Origin: Sphingomonas lacusdianchii
Lineage (GTDB): Bacteria > Pseudomonadota > Alphaproteobacteria > Sphingomonadales > Sphingomonadaceae
Reading direction: 5' to 3'
Assembly: GCF_022664395.1 (NCBI RefSeq)
Contig: NZ_JAKRET010000001.1
Location: 248,001 to 312,000 of the forward strand
Length of the DNA: 64,000 bases
The position numbers and the translations under genes were made by a program. The notes beneath the pieces were generated by a model, which worked only from the letters and a program-made list of their open reading frames with translations, ran no database searches and was not told the origin of the DNA. Shown one piece after another: positions 41,622 through 50,265 of this stretch. Position 1 is the first letter of the stretch; the number at the start of each line of letters is the position of its first letter.

Positions 41622-43107
41622 GCTCCCGCACCCGCAGCATCGCGACGGCGGCCAGCGCCATTACCGTCGCCGCCACCAGCATCGTATAGGCCGGGTTGGT
41701 CGGAAACCACGTCTTGATGACCCCGCCCATCACCGTCGCGACGATCAATTGCGGAAGGACGATGAAGAAGTTGAAGATGCCCATATATACGCCGAGCTTG
41801 CGTTGCGGCAGCGCGTTGGCGAGCAGGACATAGGGCATGGTCAGTACCGAAGCCCAGGCGATGCCGATCCCGATCATCGGCAGGATCATCGCCGTCCGGT
41901 CGTGCGTCACGAAGATGCCGATATACGCCACCGCCCCGATGGCGAGGCACAGCAAGTGGGTCCGTGCCGCGCCGATGCGGCGCGCCAGTACCGGCAGCGC
42001 GAACGCCGCCACGGCCGCGACACCCGAATAGATGGCGAAGAGGACCCCGACCCAGCTACCTGCCTGATTATAGCCGTCCGACGTCGGATCGATCGTGCCC
42101 CAGACCTGCTGTGCGATCACCGGGGTCGTATAGACCCACATGATGATGAGCGCCCCCCAGGTAAAGAACTGGACCAACGCCAGCCGCCGCATCGTATCCG
42201 GCATGGTCGCCAGATCGCCGATGATGTGGCTGAGCACATTGTCGCCCCGCCCGCCGCGGACCAGTGCGCCCGACACGAGTTGCGCCACGCCATAGAGCGC
42301 GATGCCGGCAGCGACGAAATAGGCTTCGCGCCCGCTCTCCAGCGCGCCGCTGCGTTCGGCCCAGGCGATCAGCAGCGCGACGACGATGCCACCCGCGATC
42401 CACAAGGGACCACGTTGCGGAACGACGGGGGGCAGCCGGTCGGCAGCTTCCCCGGCCTCTTCCCCGAACGCCGCCAGTTCCCCCGGGCTGTATTCGCGAA
42501 CGGTCAGCACCGTCCACAGCACCGCCGCTAGCAACATCGTGCCGCCGAAGTAGAAGCCGTAGCGGACTGCGTCCGGCACTTGGTCTCCTGTCGCGGTGTT
42601 GCTGACGCCGAAGCCGTGTTCGAGGACATAGGGCGCGATGCTGGCGACGACCGCGCCGGCACCGATGAACCATGTCTGGAACGCATAGCCCGCGGGGCGC
42701 TGTTGCGGCGACAGCATGTCGCCGACAAAGGCGCGAAACGGCTCCATCGAGACGTTCAGCGACGCATCGAGTATCCACAACGTAATTGCCGCAGCAAGGA
42801 TACTCGGCGAGTTCGGCATGAAGAACAGCGCGCAGGTGCAGAGGATAGCGCCGAACAGAAAATAGGGTCGCCGGCGTCCCAGCCGCCCCCAGGTCCTGTC
42901 GGAATAATGGCCGATCAGCGGCTGGACCAGCAGCCCGGTCAACGGTGCTGCGATCCACATCAGCCCCAGCTGGTCGATCGGCGTGCCGAGCGACTGGAAA
43001 ATCCGGCTGGCATTCGCATTCTGCAGCGCGAAGCCGATCTGGATGCCGAAGAAGCCGAACGAGATGTTCCAGAGCTGGGCGAAGCCAAGCGTCGGGCGGG
43101 TCTGCAT
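41608..43107 (-). CDS. MFS sugar transporter, MalY/SLC45-like
   Basis: A 499-residue, roughly 12-helix transporter of the kind used for maltose and maltodextrins in Caulobacter-like bacteria (SLC45/sucrose-symporter relatives). Family features are NISFGFFGIQIGFALQNAN at the N-terminus, QPLIGHYSDRTWGRLGRRRP and a long central cytoplasmic loop. The ATG at 43107 is preceded by GGAGAGGA, which is the end of a REP-like element. It is last in the starch operon, so it most likely brings maltose-type sugars or glucose oligomers across the inner membrane. Confidence 0.85.
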   Translation of the reverse strand: MQTRPTLGFAQLWNISFGFFGIQIGFALQNANASRIFQSLGTPIDQLGLMWIAAPLTGLLVQPLIGHYSDRTWGRLGRRRPYFLFGAILCTCALFFMPNSPSILAAAITLWILDASLNVSMEPFRAFVGDMLSPQQRPAGYAFQTWFIGAGAVVASIAPYVLEHGFGVSNTATGDQVPDAVRYGFYFGGTMLLAAVLWTVLTVREYSPGELAAFGEEAGEAADRLPPVVPQRGPLWIAGGIVVALLIAWAERSGALESGREAYFVAAGIALYGVAQLVSGALVRGGRGDNVLSHIIGDLATMPDTMRRLALVQFFTWGALIIMWVYTTPVIAQQVWGTIDPTSDGYNQAGSWVGVLFAIYSGVAAVAAFALPVLARRIGAARTHLLCLAIGAVAYIGIFVTHDRTAMILPMIGIGIAWASVLTMPYVLLANALPQRKLGVYMGIFNFFIVLPQLIVATVMGGVIKTWFPTNPAYTMLVAATVMALAAVAMLRVREPIAA

Positions 43108-43109
43108 CT

Positions 43110-43250
43110 AAATCCTCTCCATCCATGGGGAGGGGGACCGTCCGCAGGACGGTGGAAGGGCGTGCCCCAAATGCCACCGTTGCGTTCGGGCCTATCCCCC
43201 TCCACCACCGCCTTTCGCGGCGGTCCCCTCCCCGCGCGCGGGGCGGATTT
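43110..43250. repeat. REP-like inverted element (family E), second copy
   Basis: Same family as 38298-38438: ends AAATCCTC... and ...GCGGATTT in inverted orientation, with internal hairpin ACCGTCCGCAGGACGGT and a second one at its right. It fills the gap between GH97 and the MFS transporter and supplies the transporter's ribosome site on the minus strand (43113-43120). Confidence 0.85.
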
Positions 43251-43251
43251 G

Positions 43252-45291
43252 TTATCGTCTCTTCGCTGCCACGAAACGGATCGCTTCGCCACCGCCGGGT
43301 GCCAGCGCGATCGTCATCGTGTCGCCCTTCTTCACCTGCCGCTGTTCGATCGTGATCGAATGGCGCGCATCAGTGCGGTAGTCGGCACCCGGACCATCGC
43401 GATAGATTTCGGCGGTATAGGTCTTGCCGGCGTCGAGGAAGTCGAGCTTCACCGTCGAACTGCGCGCCTCTTCGTCGCCGATCGCGCCCAGATACCAGTC
43501 GGTGCTGCCAGCCGCCTTGCGCACGATCGTCGCATAGTCGCCGACCTCGCCATTCAGCACGCGCGTGTCGGACCAGTCGGTCGGCACGTCGCGGATGAAC
43601 TTGAAGGCTTGCGGGTAGCGGGCATAGTTTTCCGGCGTATCGGCCGCCATCACGACCGGCGAATACAGCACGACGTACAGCGCCAATTGCTTGGCGATCG
43701 TCGACTTGATCGCGCTGCCATTGCTGCCGGTCAGGCTGAGCACGCCCGGCGTGAAGTCCATCGGTCCGCCCAGAAACTGGGTAAAGACCATGTTCGCCTC
43801 ATGCTCGGGCGGGTTCTTGCCACCCTCCCACGCATTATATTCCATGCCGCGCCCGCCTTCGCGGCTCAGCCAGTTGGGGTAGGTGCGGCGCAGGCCGGTG
43901 TCCTTGACCGGTTCGTGGCTGTCGATCGACACCTTGTAGCGCGCCGCTGCGTCAAGGACACGCTGGTGGTGGTTCACCATCCATTGTCCTTCATGCCATT
44001 CGCGGTGCTGCGACCCGTCGGCATCGACGCGCTCGATCTGGCCGGCATCGGTGACGTAGCCGGTCTTGACCACCCGCTCGCCATGATCGGCCGCCCATTT
44101 GAACGCGCTGTCGAGCTGCGCGTCGTAATGGCTCACTGAACCGCCGGTTTCGTGATGGCCGATCAGACGAACGCCCTTCGACTTCGCATAGGCCGCCAAC
44201 GCTGCCGCATCGAAATCCGCGGTCGGTCCGCTGAAGTTCATGTCGTTACCGTTGCCCAGCCAATCGCCGTCCCAGCCGACATTCCAACCCTCGACCAGCA
44301 CGCCCTGAATGCCGTTGGCGGCGGCGAAGTCGATATAGCGGCGGACATTGGCGGTGGTCGCGCCATGTTTCGGCCCGCGCGCCCAGGTCCAGTCACCCTT
44401 GATCATGTTCCACCACACGCCGACGAACTTGCCCGGCTGAATCCAGCTTGCGGTGTCGCCCAGCTTGTTGGGTTCGTTGAGGTTCAGCCCGATCCGGCTG
44501 GCATTGTAGAGGCCGGCGGCATCGTCGGCGATCGCGATCGTCCGCCATGGCGTCGAGAAACCGGCGGCGCGCGTCACCTTCGGACCGTTCGATCCCGGCG
44601 TCAGCACCGCGCGAAACGTCGTACCCTCCGAACGGGCGAGGTTCATCGCCGAATAGTCGGTCAGCGCCGCTTCATGGATCGCGACGTGACGACCGCTGGC
44701 CAGCTTGACCGTCATCACCGTCTGCGCGGTGCCGACCGCGTCGAGCGGCGTCTTGTTGTACAGATATTCCTCGCGGTTCCATTCGAACGCCGGCTTCCAC
44801 CATGCGGTGCCGGGTTCGGCAAAGGCGAACTGGGTCAGTTCGTCGGCGATGTTCGCCGTCGTCAGGTTCGGCTGTTTCGGCAGCGTGTAGCGAAAACCGA
44901 CCCCGTCATCGAACAGGCGGAAGGTAACCGCCATCTCGCGCTTCAGGTTCTTCGCCTCGCGAAAGGTGACCGTCAGTTCGGTATGGTTGTCGCGGATGGT
45001 CTTCCATTCACCGAACGGCTGCGTCCAGCTGCTGTCCGACCGGTCGCGCTTCGTTCCCGCCAGCGTCAACCCGCGCTCGATCTTCGGCGCGTCGGTGAAC
45101 AGGAAGCCGAGCTTGCTGTCGTTCAGCACGGCCTTGCCGTCCTTGGCGATCGAATAGCTCGGGCGGCCTTCGTTATCGAGGCTGACCGCAAGTGTCAGCT
45201 TGCCGTCGGGCGAGGCGGCTCGCGCGACGACCTCCGCAAAGGCGGGCGACGCCATCGCGGTCATGCCGGCAAGCGCCAGCGCCAGTTTCAT
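43252..45291 (-). CDS. susB: GH97 alpha-glucosidase (SusB-like)
   Basis: A 679-residue GH97 enzyme acting on alpha-glucosides in the periplasm. The signal peptide is KLALALAGMTAMASPAFA. The central barrel contains VLVEGWNVGWDGDW, LIGHHETGGSVSHY, SIDSHEPVKDTGLRRTYPNW and an EHEANMVFTQFLGGPMDFTP block, with the Glu residues of the inverting, calcium-dependent GH97 group. ATG 45291 was preferred over 45294 because of spacing from TTGAGGA. It follows the GH13 alpha-glucosidase by 20 bases. Some GH97 members act on alpha-galactosides; context favours glucosides. Confidence 0.92.
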   Translation of the reverse strand: MKLALALAGMTAMASPAFAEVVARAASPDGKLTLAVSLDNEGRPSYSIAKDGKAVLNDSKLGFLFTDAPKIERGLTLAGTKRDRSDSSWTQPFGEWKTIRDNHTELTVTFREAKNLKREMAVTFRLFDDGVGFRYTLPKQPNLTTANIADELTQFAFAEPGTAWWKPAFEWNREEYLYNKTPLDAVGTAQTVMTVKLASGRHVAIHEAALTDYSAMNLARSEGTTFRAVLTPGSNGPKVTRAAGFSTPWRTIAIADDAAGLYNASRIGLNLNEPNKLGDTASWIQPGKFVGVWWNMIKGDWTWARGPKHGATTANVRRYIDFAAANGIQGVLVEGWNVGWDGDWLGNGNDMNFSGPTADFDAAALAAYAKSKGVRLIGHHETGGSVSHYDAQLDSAFKWAADHGERVVKTGYVTDAGQIERVDADGSQHREWHEGQWMVNHHQRVLDAAARYKVSIDSHEPVKDTGLRRTYPNWLSREGGRGMEYNAWEGGKNPPEHEANMVFTQFLGGPMDFTPGVLSLTGSNGSAIKSTIAKQLALYVVLYSPVVMAADTPENYARYPQAFKFIRDVPTDWSDTRVLNGEVGDYATIVRKAAGSTDWYLGAIGDEEARSSTVKLDFLDAGKTYTAEIYRDGPGADYRTDARHSITIEQRQVKKGDTMTIALAPGGGEAIRFVAAKRR

Positions 45292-45311
45292 CATCCTCAA
45301 CAGTCTGTTCC

Positions 45312-46916
45312 TTATGCTTCGTCGCAGATGGCGACGCGCGCCGCAAACGGACCGAACCGGTCCCCGTCCACGTCGCCAATGGTTTCAATCGCATGCCACC
45401 CGTCGCCGCCGGCAAACGCGGCCGGTGCGTTCGACAGGTTGAACACGCAAAGCATGCGCTGTCCGTCCAGCTCGCGTTCGAAGGCGAGGATCGCAGCGGA
45501 AGCCTCGACGATCGTCATGCTGCCCGAACGCAGCGCCGGATGGGCGTTGCGCAGGCGCAGGACATGGCGAGTGAAGTTGAGCAGCGAATGCGCGTCGGCT
45601 TCCTGTTTGTCGACGGCGAGCGGCCGATGTGTAGCGCCCGCAGGCAACCAGGGCTTGCCCGCGCCGAAGCCGAGATTTTCGGCATCGGCGACCCACGGCA
45701 TCGGCGTGCGGGCACCGTCGCGCGACAGCGTCAGCGGCCAGTTGGCGATCGCCTCCGGATCCTGCAGATCCTCGAACGCGATGTCGACCTGTGGCAGCCC
45801 CAGTTCCTCGCCATTGTACAGGAAAATGTTGCCGCGGAGACAGGCGAGCAGCAGCATCTTGACCCGCCCGAACGCATCGGCATCGGCACCTTCGGGCAGC
45901 CAGCGTGATACGGCACGCGGCGCGTCATGGTTTTCGAACGCCCAGCTCGGCCATGGCGAGCCTTCGTCCCACGGCTCGATCGCGTCGCGCAGAATGCGCG
46001 GGCTAAGTTCGGGGGCGTAGAGAAAGTCGAAGCCATAGGCGGTATTCAGCCGGTTGCCGCCGCCGCAGAAAAGCTTCATCTCGCGCGTGGCGTCGTCGCC
46101 ACCGATCTCGGCAACGGTGAAGCGATCGCCATCATAGCTGTCGAGCAGCACCCGCACCCGTTCGAGGAACGCCGGAATATCGGGATGGCTTTGATTATAT
46201 AGCTTGCGCTGAAAATCGAACGGGCGGGTGCGCGTCTTGCCGTTGCTTGGCATTGGCGGATTGTCGCGCAGTTCCGGGTCGTGCATCGCGAAATTGATCG
46301 CATCGAGCCGGAACCCGTCGACGCCACGGTCGAGCCAGAAGCGCGCGGTGTCGAGCAACGCTTCCTGCAATTCCGCATTATGGCCGTGGAGTTGCGGCTG
46401 TTCCTTCAGGAAGTTGTGCAGATAATATTGACCGCGCCGTGCATCCCATGTCCATGCCGGTCCGCCGAACACCGACTGCCAGTTGCTGGGTGGCGAACCA
46501 TCAGGCTTCGCATCGGCCCAGACATACCAGTCGGCCTTCGGATTGGTGCGGCTCGACCGGCTTTCGACGAACCACGGATGTTCGTCGCTGGTATGCGACC
46601 AGACCTGATCGATGATGATCTTGACGCCTAGCGAATGTGCCTTGGCGATCAGCGCGTCGAAGTCGACGAGCGTGCCGAAAATCGGGTCGACATCGCAATA
46701 ATTCGCAACGTCATAGCCGAAATCTTTCATCGGTGACGTGAAGAAGGGCGACAGCCAGATGGCATCGACGCCGAGCGACGCGACATGATCGAGATGCGCG
46801 GTGATGCCGGGCAAGTCGCCGATTCCGTCGCCATTGCTGTCCGCGAAGCTGCGCGGGTAGATTTGATAGATCGTCGCGCCGTGCCACCAGCGGCGCGTAT
46901 TCGCAGTCTCGGTCAT
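45312..46916 (-). CDS. GH13 alpha-glucosidase (oligo-1,6-glucosidase type)
   Basis: A 534-residue GH13 enzyme of the alpha-glucosidase subfamily, without a signal peptide, so it acts on imported maltodextrins. Motifs are IYQIYPRSFADSNGDGIGDL (calcium loop), DQVWSHTSDEHPWF, GFRLDAINF (nucleophile Asp), TVAEIGG (acid Glu) and FENHDAPRAV. The ATG at 46916 overlaps the upstream amylase stop. GVDAIWLSPFFTSPM and the length are those of maltose-active relatives. Regiospecificity is uncertain. Confidence 0.92.
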   Translation of the reverse strand: MTETANTRRWWHGATIYQIYPRSFADSNGDGIGDLPGITAHLDHVASLGVDAIWLSPFFTSPMKDFGYDVANYCDVDPIFGTLVDFDALIAKAHSLGVKIIIDQVWSHTSDEHPWFVESRSSRTNPKADWYVWADAKPDGSPPSNWQSVFGGPAWTWDARRGQYYLHNFLKEQPQLHGHNAELQEALLDTARFWLDRGVDGFRLDAINFAMHDPELRDNPPMPSNGKTRTRPFDFQRKLYNQSHPDIPAFLERVRVLLDSYDGDRFTVAEIGGDDATREMKLFCGGGNRLNTAYGFDFLYAPELSPRILRDAIEPWDEGSPWPSWAFENHDAPRAVSRWLPEGADADAFGRVKMLLLACLRGNIFLYNGEELGLPQVDIAFEDLQDPEAIANWPLTLSRDGARTPMPWVADAENLGFGAGKPWLPAGATHRPLAVDKQEADAHSLLNFTRHVLRLRNAHPALRSGSMTIVEASAAILAFERELDGQRMLCVFNLSNAPAAFAGGDGWHAIETIGDVDGDRFGPFAARVAICDEA

Positions 46917-48700
46917 CAGCGGGTCTCCGCGGCGCATACCGCATAGCCAAGGGCGGGAAGGTCGACGCGCACAGCGCCGGGCGCGGTCACGCTGCCGCAA
47001 CGTCCGGCGAGTGCGCGGAAGCCGGTCGAGGCAGTCTCGACCTGTACATTGCGGGTGATCGGCGCGGCCGAAGTGTTGAAGAGCAACAGCACTTCGGCGT
47101 TGCTGGTCGGATCGAAGCGGGAGATCGCGAGCAAGCCGGGCGTTTCCTCCCGCGCGCGCAACACCTGCCGCCCGCGGGTCAGCGCCGGATTGGTGGTGCG
47201 CAGCTTCGCCAGTTCGGCAATCTGGCGATAGAGCGGATGCGTCGGCGTAAAGTTCGCAGTCGCGGTAGTCGCCGTCGTGCCGACCAGCTTGTTGTCGTTG
47301 TACGACGCGACCTGCGACGCGAACATATCCTCGCGCGCGTCCTGATCATTGCCGTCGCCGGCAAATCCCTGTTCGTCGCCCGAATAGATGGTCGGGACGC
47401 CGCGCAGCGTCAGCAGCATCGCGTTCGACAGCATGACGCGTGACAGGATTTCGGCATCGCTCGCTTCGGGCCGAGCTTGCCGGAGGTAGAAGGCGAAGCG
47501 GCCATTGTCGTGGTTGCCGGTGAAGGTGGGCAATTGCCGTGCCGTCGCCTCGCCCCCCGCATAGAGTACATCGCCGTCGAACACGGTTTCGAAGGCGTCG
47601 GTGCCCTTCTTGCCCGCGACGGTCTGCACGACGCCCTCCCGGAACGAGAAGTCGAGGACGGCGGGGAATTTGCCGGTCTTGGTCCATGCAGCGAGGCCGC
47701 CCGCGTCGAGCGACGACAGCGCGACTTCGCCGAAGATGTGGAAGTTCGGTATCCCCTTCGCCTTGGCGCGCTCCAGCATCGCGGGCACGAACGCCGCCCA
47801 GAACTCCGGGTTCACATGGCGCGCGGTGTCGATGCGATAGCCGTCGATGCCGAACCGGTCGATCCACCCACCGAAGATATCGATCATGCCCGCGACCACG
47901 CGCGGATTCTCGGTCATCAGGTCGTCCAGCCCGACGAAATCGCCCATTTGCGAGCTTTCGTTGGTGAAGGTCGTGTTGCCGCGATTATGATAATAGATCG
48001 GATCGTTGAGCCATGCCGGGACCTTCACCGCCTTTTCCGGGGCGGGGACATAGGGCGTGTAGGCGAAGGATGGGTCGGTCAGCTTTGCGAAATTGTCCGC
48101 CGTCTGCACATTGTCCCCGGCGAAACCGGGGTTCTTGCCCTTAGCCGCATAGGGATAGTCGGCGCGGCTGCGATAGACGCAGGCGCTCTTGTTGGCACAT
48201 TCGCGATACTGGATTACGTCGGCGGTGTGGTTGGCGATGATGTCCATATAGACCTTCATCCCCCGCGCATGCGCCGCATCGACCAGCGCCTTAAAATCGG
48301 CATTGGTGCCGAGATGCGGGTCGACCTGCGTGAAGTCGGTGATCCAATAGCCGTGATAGCCGGCCGATTCCTGCCCCGGACCGCCCTGCACCGGCTTGTT
48401 CTTGAAGATCGGCCCGACCCAGATCGCGGTGGCGCCCAGCGACTGGATATAGGGCAGCCGCGCGGTCAGCCCCTTCAGGTCGCCGCCATGATAAAAGCCC
48501 TTGGCGGTCGGATCATAGCCATGGACCATGCGGTCGCCGCGAAGGCCACCGCGATCGTTCGATCGGTCGCCATTTTCGAACCGGTCGGGCAGGACGAAAT
48601 AGATCACCTCGTCCTCGGGCGCGCGGGCGCGAAAATCCTGCGCGGCGGCAGGCAGGACGCTGGAGCCGAGGGTAAGGGCCAGAAGCAGGGATCGGATCAC
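46916..48700 (-). CDS. GH13 exported alpha-amylase/cyclomaltodextrinase-like
   Basis: A 594-residue GH13 alpha-amylase-family protein. GTG 48700, overlapping the halogenase stop (GTGA), gives a signal peptide (IRSLLLALTLGSSVLPAAA); longer readings run back into that gene. The catalytic barrel holds DIIANHTADV, DGYRIDTARHV (nucleophile Asp), HIFGEVALSS (acid Glu) and FTGNHDNGRF. A NESSQMGDFVGLDDL loop supports the alpha-amylase group with large domain B. It would shorten starch or maltodextrin in the periplasm or at the cell surface before the GH97 and cytoplasmic GH13 steps. Confidence 0.9.
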   Translation of the reverse strand: MIRSLLLALTLGSSVLPAAAQDFRARAPEDEVIYFVLPDRFENGDRSNDRGGLRGDRMVHGYDPTAKGFYHGGDLKGLTARLPYIQSLGATAIWVGPIFKNKPVQGGPGQESAGYHGYWITDFTQVDPHLGTNADFKALVDAAHARGMKVYMDIIANHTADVIQYRECANKSACVYRSRADYPYAAKGKNPGFAGDNVQTADNFAKLTDPSFAYTPYVPAPEKAVKVPAWLNDPIYYHNRGNTTFTNESSQMGDFVGLDDLMTENPRVVAGMIDIFGGWIDRFGIDGYRIDTARHVNPEFWAAFVPAMLERAKAKGIPNFHIFGEVALSSLDAGGLAAWTKTGKFPAVLDFSFREGVVQTVAGKKGTDAFETVFDGDVLYAGGEATARQLPTFTGNHDNGRFAFYLRQARPEASDAEILSRVMLSNAMLLTLRGVPTIYSGDEQGFAGDGNDQDAREDMFASQVASYNDNKLVGTTATTATANFTPTHPLYRQIAELAKLRTTNPALTRGRQVLRAREETPGLLAISRFDPTSNAEVLLLFNTSAAPITRNVQVETASTGFRALAGRCGSVTAPGAVRVDLPALGYAVCAAETR

Positions 48701-50211
48701 GCGGCAACCTTTGCATCGGGCGCCGGACAATGGGCGCGCAGGAACTGGTCATGGGTCGGCATTCGCGCGACCGTGGCGGCGACATGTTTAGAATGCATGT
48801 CGAGAAACTGGGTTCGGCGATCGGCGGGCAGCGCGTCGGCGAGCGGGTGATAGCCTTCCGCCCGCACCCCCTGCCCGACCAGCAATTGCAGCCACGCGAC
48901 CTCGGCGAACAATTCATGCTCGTCGCGGACGATGCGGCCGGATTCGCGGAACAGCGTGATACGCTCGGCGAGGCTGTCGGGCAGCGGGGTTGCGCGCCGT
49001 TCCTGCCAAAACGGCTCGTCGCGACCGTTCAATGCATAATGTGCGATCAGGAAGTCGCGCACGCCGAGCCATTCGCGTTCGGACTGGCGGTTGAACTCGG
49101 CGATATCGGCCGGACGCGGTCGGGCTGCGGGCCATAGCGACAGCAGCCGAGCGATCCCCGATTGCACCAGGTGGATCGACGTCGATTCCAGCGGCTCGAG
49201 AAACCCTGCGGCCAGCCCCAGCGCTACACAGTTGCCGATCCAAGGCGCTTGGCGACGCCCGGTGGTGAAGCGCAGCGGCTTTGGATCGCCCAGCGCCGCG
49301 CCATCGAGAGTGCCGAGCAAGGTCGCCGCCGCCTCGTCGTCGGACATATGCGTACTGGCATAGACCAGCCCGTTGCCGGTCCGTGCCTGCAACGGAATGC
49401 GCCACTGCCAACCCGCTCTCCTCGCGGTAGCGCGGGTATAGGGCGTAATCGGTTGTGTCGCCGTGCAGGGCACCGCCAGTGCCCGGTCGCAGGGGAGCAA
49501 CGACGACCAGTCGTCCCAACGATCGCCCGGCATCCGCCCGATCAACAGCGCGGCGAACCCCGAACAATCGATGAAGAAATCGGCAGCGATAACGCGGCCA
49601 TCGTCGAGCGTAACCGCGGCGATGCTGGCATCGTTCTGGTCTACCGCGACCACCCGCCCCTCAATCCGCTCGACGCCACCGGCCTCAGCGCGTTCACGCA
49701 GATAGGCGGCGTAACGCGCGGCGTCGAAATGATAGGCCCAGGCGATCCCCGAAGGTGCCTGCGGATTGCCCGGATCGCGATCGAACCGGTTCGCCGCCGC
49801 CCCCCCGGCGCAAGCGCTGTGCGACCATAAGGATGCGGGTGCGTCGCCCCCACCCGCCGCCAGCCAGTAATGATGGAATGGCACCAGCCCCAGCGAACGG
49901 CCGATCGTGCCGAATGCGTGGATGTAACGGCTGTCCGTCCCGTTCCAGCCGGCGAACTCGATGCCGAGCTTGAAGCTGCCACCGGTACGGGCGACGAAAT
50001 TATCCTCGTCGATGCCCAGATGCTGGTTGAACAGCCGCAGTTGCGGGATCGTCGCCTCGCCCACCCCGACCGTTCCGATCGCATCGGATTCGATCAGCGT
50101 AATACGGGTATCGGCGGGCAGGAACCGGGCCAGCGCCGCCGCCGTCATCCAGCCGGCGGAACCGCCGCCGACGATCGCGACGCTGCGGACGGGGTTCTGA
50201 TCGATCGCCAT
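48697..50211 (-). CDS. Flavin-dependent tryptophan halogenase homologue
   Basis: A 504-residue member of the PrnA-like flavin-dependent halogenase family. The FAD motif VAIVGGGSAGW lies at 11-21. The Lys that carries the halogenating species is in GGSFKLGIEF, the family signature WxWxIP appears as WQWRIP and the active-site Glu region is FLEPLESTSIH, so the machinery looks intact. ATG 50211 follows GGGAGG. It sits between the TonB receptor (55 bases upstream) and the amylase (four-base overlap), inside a starch operon. Homologues near TonB receptors occur in Xanthomonas and Caulobacterales; their native substrates are mostly unknown. Indole or tryptophan halogenation cannot be assumed. Confidence 0.88.
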   Translation of the reverse strand: MAIDQNPVRSVAIVGGGSAGWMTAAALARFLPADTRITLIESDAIGTVGVGEATIPQLRLFNQHLGIDEDNFVARTGGSFKLGIEFAGWNGTDSRYIHAFGTIGRSLGLVPFHHYWLAAGGGDAPASLWSHSACAGGAAANRFDRDPGNPQAPSGIAWAYHFDAARYAAYLRERAEAGGVERIEGRVVAVDQNDASIAAVTLDDGRVIAADFFIDCSGFAALLIGRMPGDRWDDWSSLLPCDRALAVPCTATQPITPYTRATARRAGWQWRIPLQARTGNGLVYASTHMSDDEAAATLLGTLDGAALGDPKPLRFTTGRRQAPWIGNCVALGLAAGFLEPLESTSIHLVQSGIARLLSLWPAARPRPADIAEFNRQSEREWLGVRDFLIAHYALNGRDEPFWQERRATPLPDSLAERITLFRESGRIVRDEHELFAEVAWLQLLVGQGVRAEGYHPLADALPADRRTQFLDMHSKHVAATVARMPTHDQFLRAHCPAPDAKVAA

Positions 50212-50265
50212 CAACGCCTCCCGTCACCGCCGCCCGTCCGACATGCGGACGGGCGGGCTGTGGCA

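Noticed and set aside
38298..43250. CRISPR array or satellite repeats
   Set aside because: The repeats occur as isolated inverted pairs, not as regularly spaced direct repeats with unique spacers.
48697..50211. A secondary-metabolite cluster around the halogenase
   Set aside because: Neighbours are carbohydrate genes; no polyketide, peptide-synthetase or flavin-reductase gene is in the window.
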